DNA of 9,142 bases from Burkholderiaceae bacterium. Lineage in GTDB: Bacteria; Pseudomonadota; Gammaproteobacteria; Burkholderiales; Burkholderiaceae. Position 1 is the first letter of the stretch. Each line of letters opens with the position of its first letter. The notes under the pieces were generated by a model that ran no database searches, was not told where the DNA came from, and worked only from the letters and a program-made list of their open reading frames with translations. This document shows positions 6,839-9,142 of this stretch, piece by piece. Position numbers and translations under genes: made by a program. The stretch spans positions 1 through 9,142 of the forward strand of contig JAGOCV010000155.1 in NCBI GenBank assembly GCA_017998575.1, written 5' to 3'.

Positions 6839-8038
6839 GTGAAGCCCCTGCTGCTGTCCGCCTACACCGCCACCACCTGCCTGGGCGTGGGCATCGATGC
6901 ACACCGCGAAGCCGTGCGCGACAACCGCAGCGGGCTGCGCCCCTGCGCCTTCGAGACCGTGAACCTGCCGACCTGGGTGGGCGAAATCGACGGTGTCGAC
7001 GCGCAGGCCCTGCCCGCCGCGCTGTCCGCCTACGACTGCCGCAACCACCGCCTGGCCCTGCTGGCGCTGCGCGCCGATGGCTTCGAGGCGCGCGTGCGCA
7101 CTGCGGTGGCGGCGCATGGGGCGCACCGGGTGGGTGTCTTCATGGGCACCAGCACCTCCGGCATCCTGGAAACCGAACTCGCCTACCGCCAGCGCGACCC
7201 CGCCAGCGGCGCGCTGCCGGCCGCGTTCCGCTACGGCACCACGCACAACCCGTATGCGCTCAGCGAGTTCCTGCGCGAGCACCTGGGCATCACCGGCATG
7301 GCCGCCACGATTTCCACCGCGTGTTCGTCCAGCGCCAAGGTGTTCGCCGCCGCCGCACGCCAGATCGAGCTGGGCACGATCGACGCGGCCCTGGTCGGCG
7401 GCGTGGACTCGCTGTGCCTGACCACGCTGTACGGTTTCGCCTCGCTCGAACTCACCTCGGGCGAGCCCTGCCGGCCCTACGACGCCGGGCGCGACGGCAT
7501 CTCGATCGGCGAGGGCGCCGCCTATGCGTTGCTGGAGCGCGGCACCGACACCCCGGCGGATGCGAGCGCCGTGTGGCTGCTGGGCGCGGGCGAGTCCAGC
7601 GATGCGCACCACATGTCGGCGCCGCACCCCGAAGGCCTGGGCGCGAAGCTGGCCATGGAGGCCGCGCTGCGCGCCTCGTCCTTGAACGCGGACGACATCC
7701 AGTACATCAACCTGCACGGCACGGCCACACCGGCCAACGACAGCGCCGAAGGCAAGGCCGTGGCCGCCGTGTTCGGCGACCGCGTGCCGTGTTCCTCCAC
7801 CAAGGGCGCGACCGGCCACACCCTGGGCGCGGCCGGCGCGGTGGAAGCCGTGCTCTGCGCGCTCGCCCTGGTGGATGGTTTCGTGCCCGGCAGCCCGGGC
7901 ACACGGGCCCTCGACCCAGCCATTCCGGTGTCGTACCGCCTGCAGGGCGCGCCGGCTCCGCTGCGCCATGCGCTCACCAACTCCTTCGGCTTCGGCGGCA
8001 GCAACTGCAGCCTCGTGTTCGGAAAGGCCCTGGCATGA
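6839..8038 (+). CDS. apeO: Beta-ketoacyl-ACP synthase, ApeO-like (KS of the KS/CLF pair)
   Basis: A 399-residue ketosynthase of the FabF/thiolase-fold group. The active-site cysteine is Cys162 in ISTACSSS. The two catalytic histidines are His293 in NLHGTATPAND and His327 in KGATGHTLGAAG, and NSFGFGGSN at 381-389 is the conserved glycine-rich C-terminal loop, so a complete Cys-His-His triad is present. The enzyme condenses an acyl chain with malonyl-ACP, extending the polyene by two carbons per cycle. In APE systems the equivalent ApeO works as a heterodimer with the chain-length factor ApeC; that partner begins in the ATGA overlap at the end of this gene. The start is a GTG at 6839. It is forced by an in-frame TGA at 6803 and by LLLSAYTATTCLG matching a ketosynthase N-terminus, and no clear ribosome-binding site precedes it. 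ApeO is preferred over the other APE ketosynthase, ApeR, because of the next gene. Confidence 0.9.
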   Translation: MKPLLLSAYTATTCLGVGIDAHREAVRDNRSGLRPCAFETVNLPTWVGEIDGVDAQALPAALSAYDCRNHRLALLALRADGFEARVRTAVAAHGAHRVGVFMGTSTSGILETELAYRQRDPASGALPAAFRYGTTHNPYALSEFLREHLGITGMAATISTACSSSAKVFAAAARQIELGTIDAALVGGVDSLCLTTLYGFASLELTSGEPCRPYDAGRDGISIGEGAAYALLERGTDTPADASAVWLLGAGESSDAHHMSAPHPEGLGAKLAMEAALRASSLNADDIQYINLHGTATPANDSAEGKAVAAVFGDRVPCSSTKGATGHTLGAAGAVEAVLCALALVDGFVPGSPGTRALDPAIPVSYRLQGAPAPLRHALTNSFGFGGSNCSLVFGKALA

Positions 8039-8829
8039 CCGCCCCGCTGAAGGCCTGGATCACCGGCATCGGCCTGATCGCGCCCGGCCTGCCCGACTGG
8101 CCCAGCGCGCGCGCCGTGCTGCGCGGTGAGCAGCCCTGGGTGTCGGCGCCTTCGGTACTGCCCACGCCCGCGCTGTTGCCGCCGGCCGAGCGCCGCCGCG
8201 CCAGCCGCGTGATCAAGCTCGCCCTGGGCATCGGCCTGGAGGCCGCGACCGGTGCCGACGTGTCCACGCTGGCCACGGTGTTCAGCGCCTCGGGTTCCGA
8301 CGGCCACAACTGCCACGCGCTGTGCGAGCAGCTCGCCACCGACGACCGCCACATCTCGCCCACGCGCTTTCACAACTCGGTGCACAACGCGCCCGCCGGC
8401 TACTGGGGCATCGCCACGAAGTCGATGGCGCCGTGCCAGGTGCTGTGCGCGCACGACGGCAGCTTCGGTGCCGGCCTGATCGATGCGCTGGGCCAGGTGG
8501 TGCTCGACCGGCAGGCCACGCTGCTGCTGGCCTACGACAGCGAGTACCCCGAGCCCCTGTTCGCCAAGCGGCCCGTGCCCGACTGCGCGGGCGTGGCCTT
8601 GCGGCTCGAAAGCGAGCGCACGCCGCAGGCGCTGGCGCGCATCAGCGTGCAGACCACCGAAGCGGCGGCGCGCCCGATGGACCAGGCCGGGCTGGAGCCT
8701 TTGCGCGCCGCGATTCCCGCGCTGCGTTCGCTGCCACTGCTGGAGCGCCTTGCGCAGGCGCGTGGCGGCGAGGTGTGCATCGACTACCTGCCCGGACTGC
8801 AGCTCGCGGTGCGGATCGAGCCGGCATGA
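8035..8829 (+). CDS. apeC: Beta-ketoacyl synthase chain-length factor, ApeC-like
   Basis: A 264-residue protein resembling only the N-terminal half of a ketosynthase (ketoacyl-synt_2 type). WITGIGLIAPG at residues 8-18 is the ketosynthase first strand. SPTRFHNSVHNAPAGYW at about 108-124 matches the helix before the active site. The nucleophile loop reads CQVLCAHDGSFGAG, so the TAC cysteine context is absent; aligned on the preceding AP/GP pair, the catalytic position falls on Asp141. The C-terminal histidine motifs are also missing, so it cannot catalyse condensation alone. Its length of about 260 residues fits chain-length factors of APE clusters, which dimerise with the ketosynthase and set chain length. 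The start at 8035 sits in the ATGA overlap with the ketosynthase, as expected for partners made in equal amounts; the frame is open further upstream, but that stretch is a shadow of the ketosynthase gene. Confidence 0.86.
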   Translation: MTAPLKAWITGIGLIAPGLPDWPSARAVLRGEQPWVSAPSVLPTPALLPPAERRRASRVIKLALGIGLEAATGADVSTLATVFSASGSDGHNCHALCEQLATDDRHISPTRFHNSVHNAPAGYWGIATKSMAPCQVLCAHDGSFGAGLIDALGQVVLDRQATLLLAYDSEYPEPLFAKRPVPDCAGVALRLESERTPQALARISVQTTEAAARPMDQAGLEPLRAAIPALRSLPLLERLAQARGGEVCIDYLPGLQLAVRIEPA

Positions 8830-9142
8830 GCCCCGCCACGCTGGACCGCGCGGGCATCGCCGCCCGCATCCCGCACCAGGGCGAGATGTGCCTGCTCGAT
8901 GCGGTCACCGAGTGGTCGGCCGAGCACGTCGTCTGCCGCGCCATGGGCCACACCGACCCGGCCCACCCGTTGCGCGCGGAAGGCCGCCTCGGGGCGGCCA
9001 ACGGCATCGAGTACGCGGCCCAGGCCATGGCGGTGCACGGCGCACTGGTGGCCGGCACCGAGGCTGCGCCGCGCCAGGGCTATCTCACCAGCGTGCGCGG
9101 CGTCAGCCTGCACGCCGAGCGGCTGGACGACCTGCCGGGCCC
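8826..9142 (+). CDS. apeP: ApeP-type 3-hydroxyacyl-ACP dehydratase, N-terminal part (continues past window)
   Basis: About 105 residues are visible with no stop before the window edge. RIPHQGEMCLLDAV at 14-27 is the characteristic start of hot-dog dehydratases of this group (compare the LPHRpPFLLID region of FabZ). HPLRAEGRLGAANGIEYAAQ at 47-66 covers the active-site helix; Glu62 matches the catalytic acid of FabZ. The GHFP histidine signature is absent, although His47 lies 15 residues before Glu62, one more than the usual 14. In characterised APE systems ApeP forms a complex with ApeI and takes part in dehydration of the growing chain. The start ATG overlaps the chain-length factor stop as ATGA. 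A ketoreductase would be expected to follow. Family call is good; whether it is catalytic or mainly a structural partner is open. Confidence 0.82.
   Translation, partial: MSPATLDRAGIAARIPHQGEMCLLDAVTEWSAEHVVCRAMGHTDPAHPLRAEGRLGAANGIEYAAQAMAVHGALVAGTEAAPRQGYLTSVRGVSLHAERLDDLPG

Noticed and set aside
4395..6902. Very long open frame (835 codons) on the - strand
   Set aside because: It lies opposite five well-supported + strand genes, its protein is rich in Gln, His, Ala and Arg with no recognisable domain, and GC-rich third positions create such open antisense frames by chance.
6788..7969. 393-codon open frame on the - strand opposite the ketosynthase
   Set aside because: The + strand protein has all ketosynthase catalytic motifs; the antisense reading has no domain signature and biased composition.
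7321..8034. N-terminal extension of the chain-length factor
   Set aside because: These codons are the ketosynthase gene in another frame and give a low-complexity Arg-rich protein; the ketosynthase-like strand begins right after the ATG at 8035.
1..9142. Mobile elements, integrase sites, repeats, CRISPR or tRNA
   Set aside because: No transposase or integrase motifs, no direct or inverted repeats flanking genes, no spacer-repeat pattern and no cloverleaf candidate were seen; genes fill nearly the whole window.

Overview
The window is a single, tightly packed block of genes, all on the + strand, from a very GC-rich proteobacterium. GC-rich codon third positions, the ATGA-coupled gene starts and the gene set suggest a betaproteobacterium of the Burkholderiales, but no rRNA or other taxonomic marker is present, so the organism is an inference. 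Ten coding regions are supported (eight complete, one cut at each edge). The only gap of note is 62 bases, and no RNA genes, mobile elements, repeats or CRISPR arrays were seen.

The gene set matches an aryl polyene (APE)/xanthomonadin-type pigment cluster, in which a type II fatty-acid-synthase-like machine extends an aryl starter into a conjugated polyene that ends up lipid-linked in the outer membrane. Layout: C-terminal part of an acyl/aryl-activating AMP ligase (to 521); a small hot-dog dehydratase of ApeI type (508-816); an LpxL-like membrane acyltransferase (813-1718); a secreted LolA-like carrier (1715-2278); an MMPL/RND-type exporter (2275-4614); an alpha/beta hydrolase (4611-5249); a membrane-anchored polysaccharide-deacetylase-family protein (5230-6057); a SAM methyltransferase (6054-6776); then, after a 62-base gap, a complete beta-ketoacyl-ACP synthase (6839-8038), a short ketosynthase-like protein with no catalytic cysteine that should be its chain-length-factor partner (8035-8829), and the start of a second hot-dog dehydratase of ApeP type (8826 to the window edge).

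The inferred division of labour is this. The ligase activates the aryl starter. The ketosynthase/chain-length-factor pair and the two dehydratases carry out chain extension. The methyltransferase decorates the product. The acyltransferase joins the chain to a membrane lipid, and the MMPL exporter with the LolA-like protein moves the product across the periplasm. Acyl carrier proteins and a ketoreductase are not in the window and would be expected just outside it. The most unusual parts are the hydrolase-deacetylase-methyltransferase block between the export and ketosynthase genes, and the asymmetry of the exporter's predicted proton-relay residues. Seven of the nine gene junctions are exact ATGA overlaps, pointing to one translationally coupled operon.
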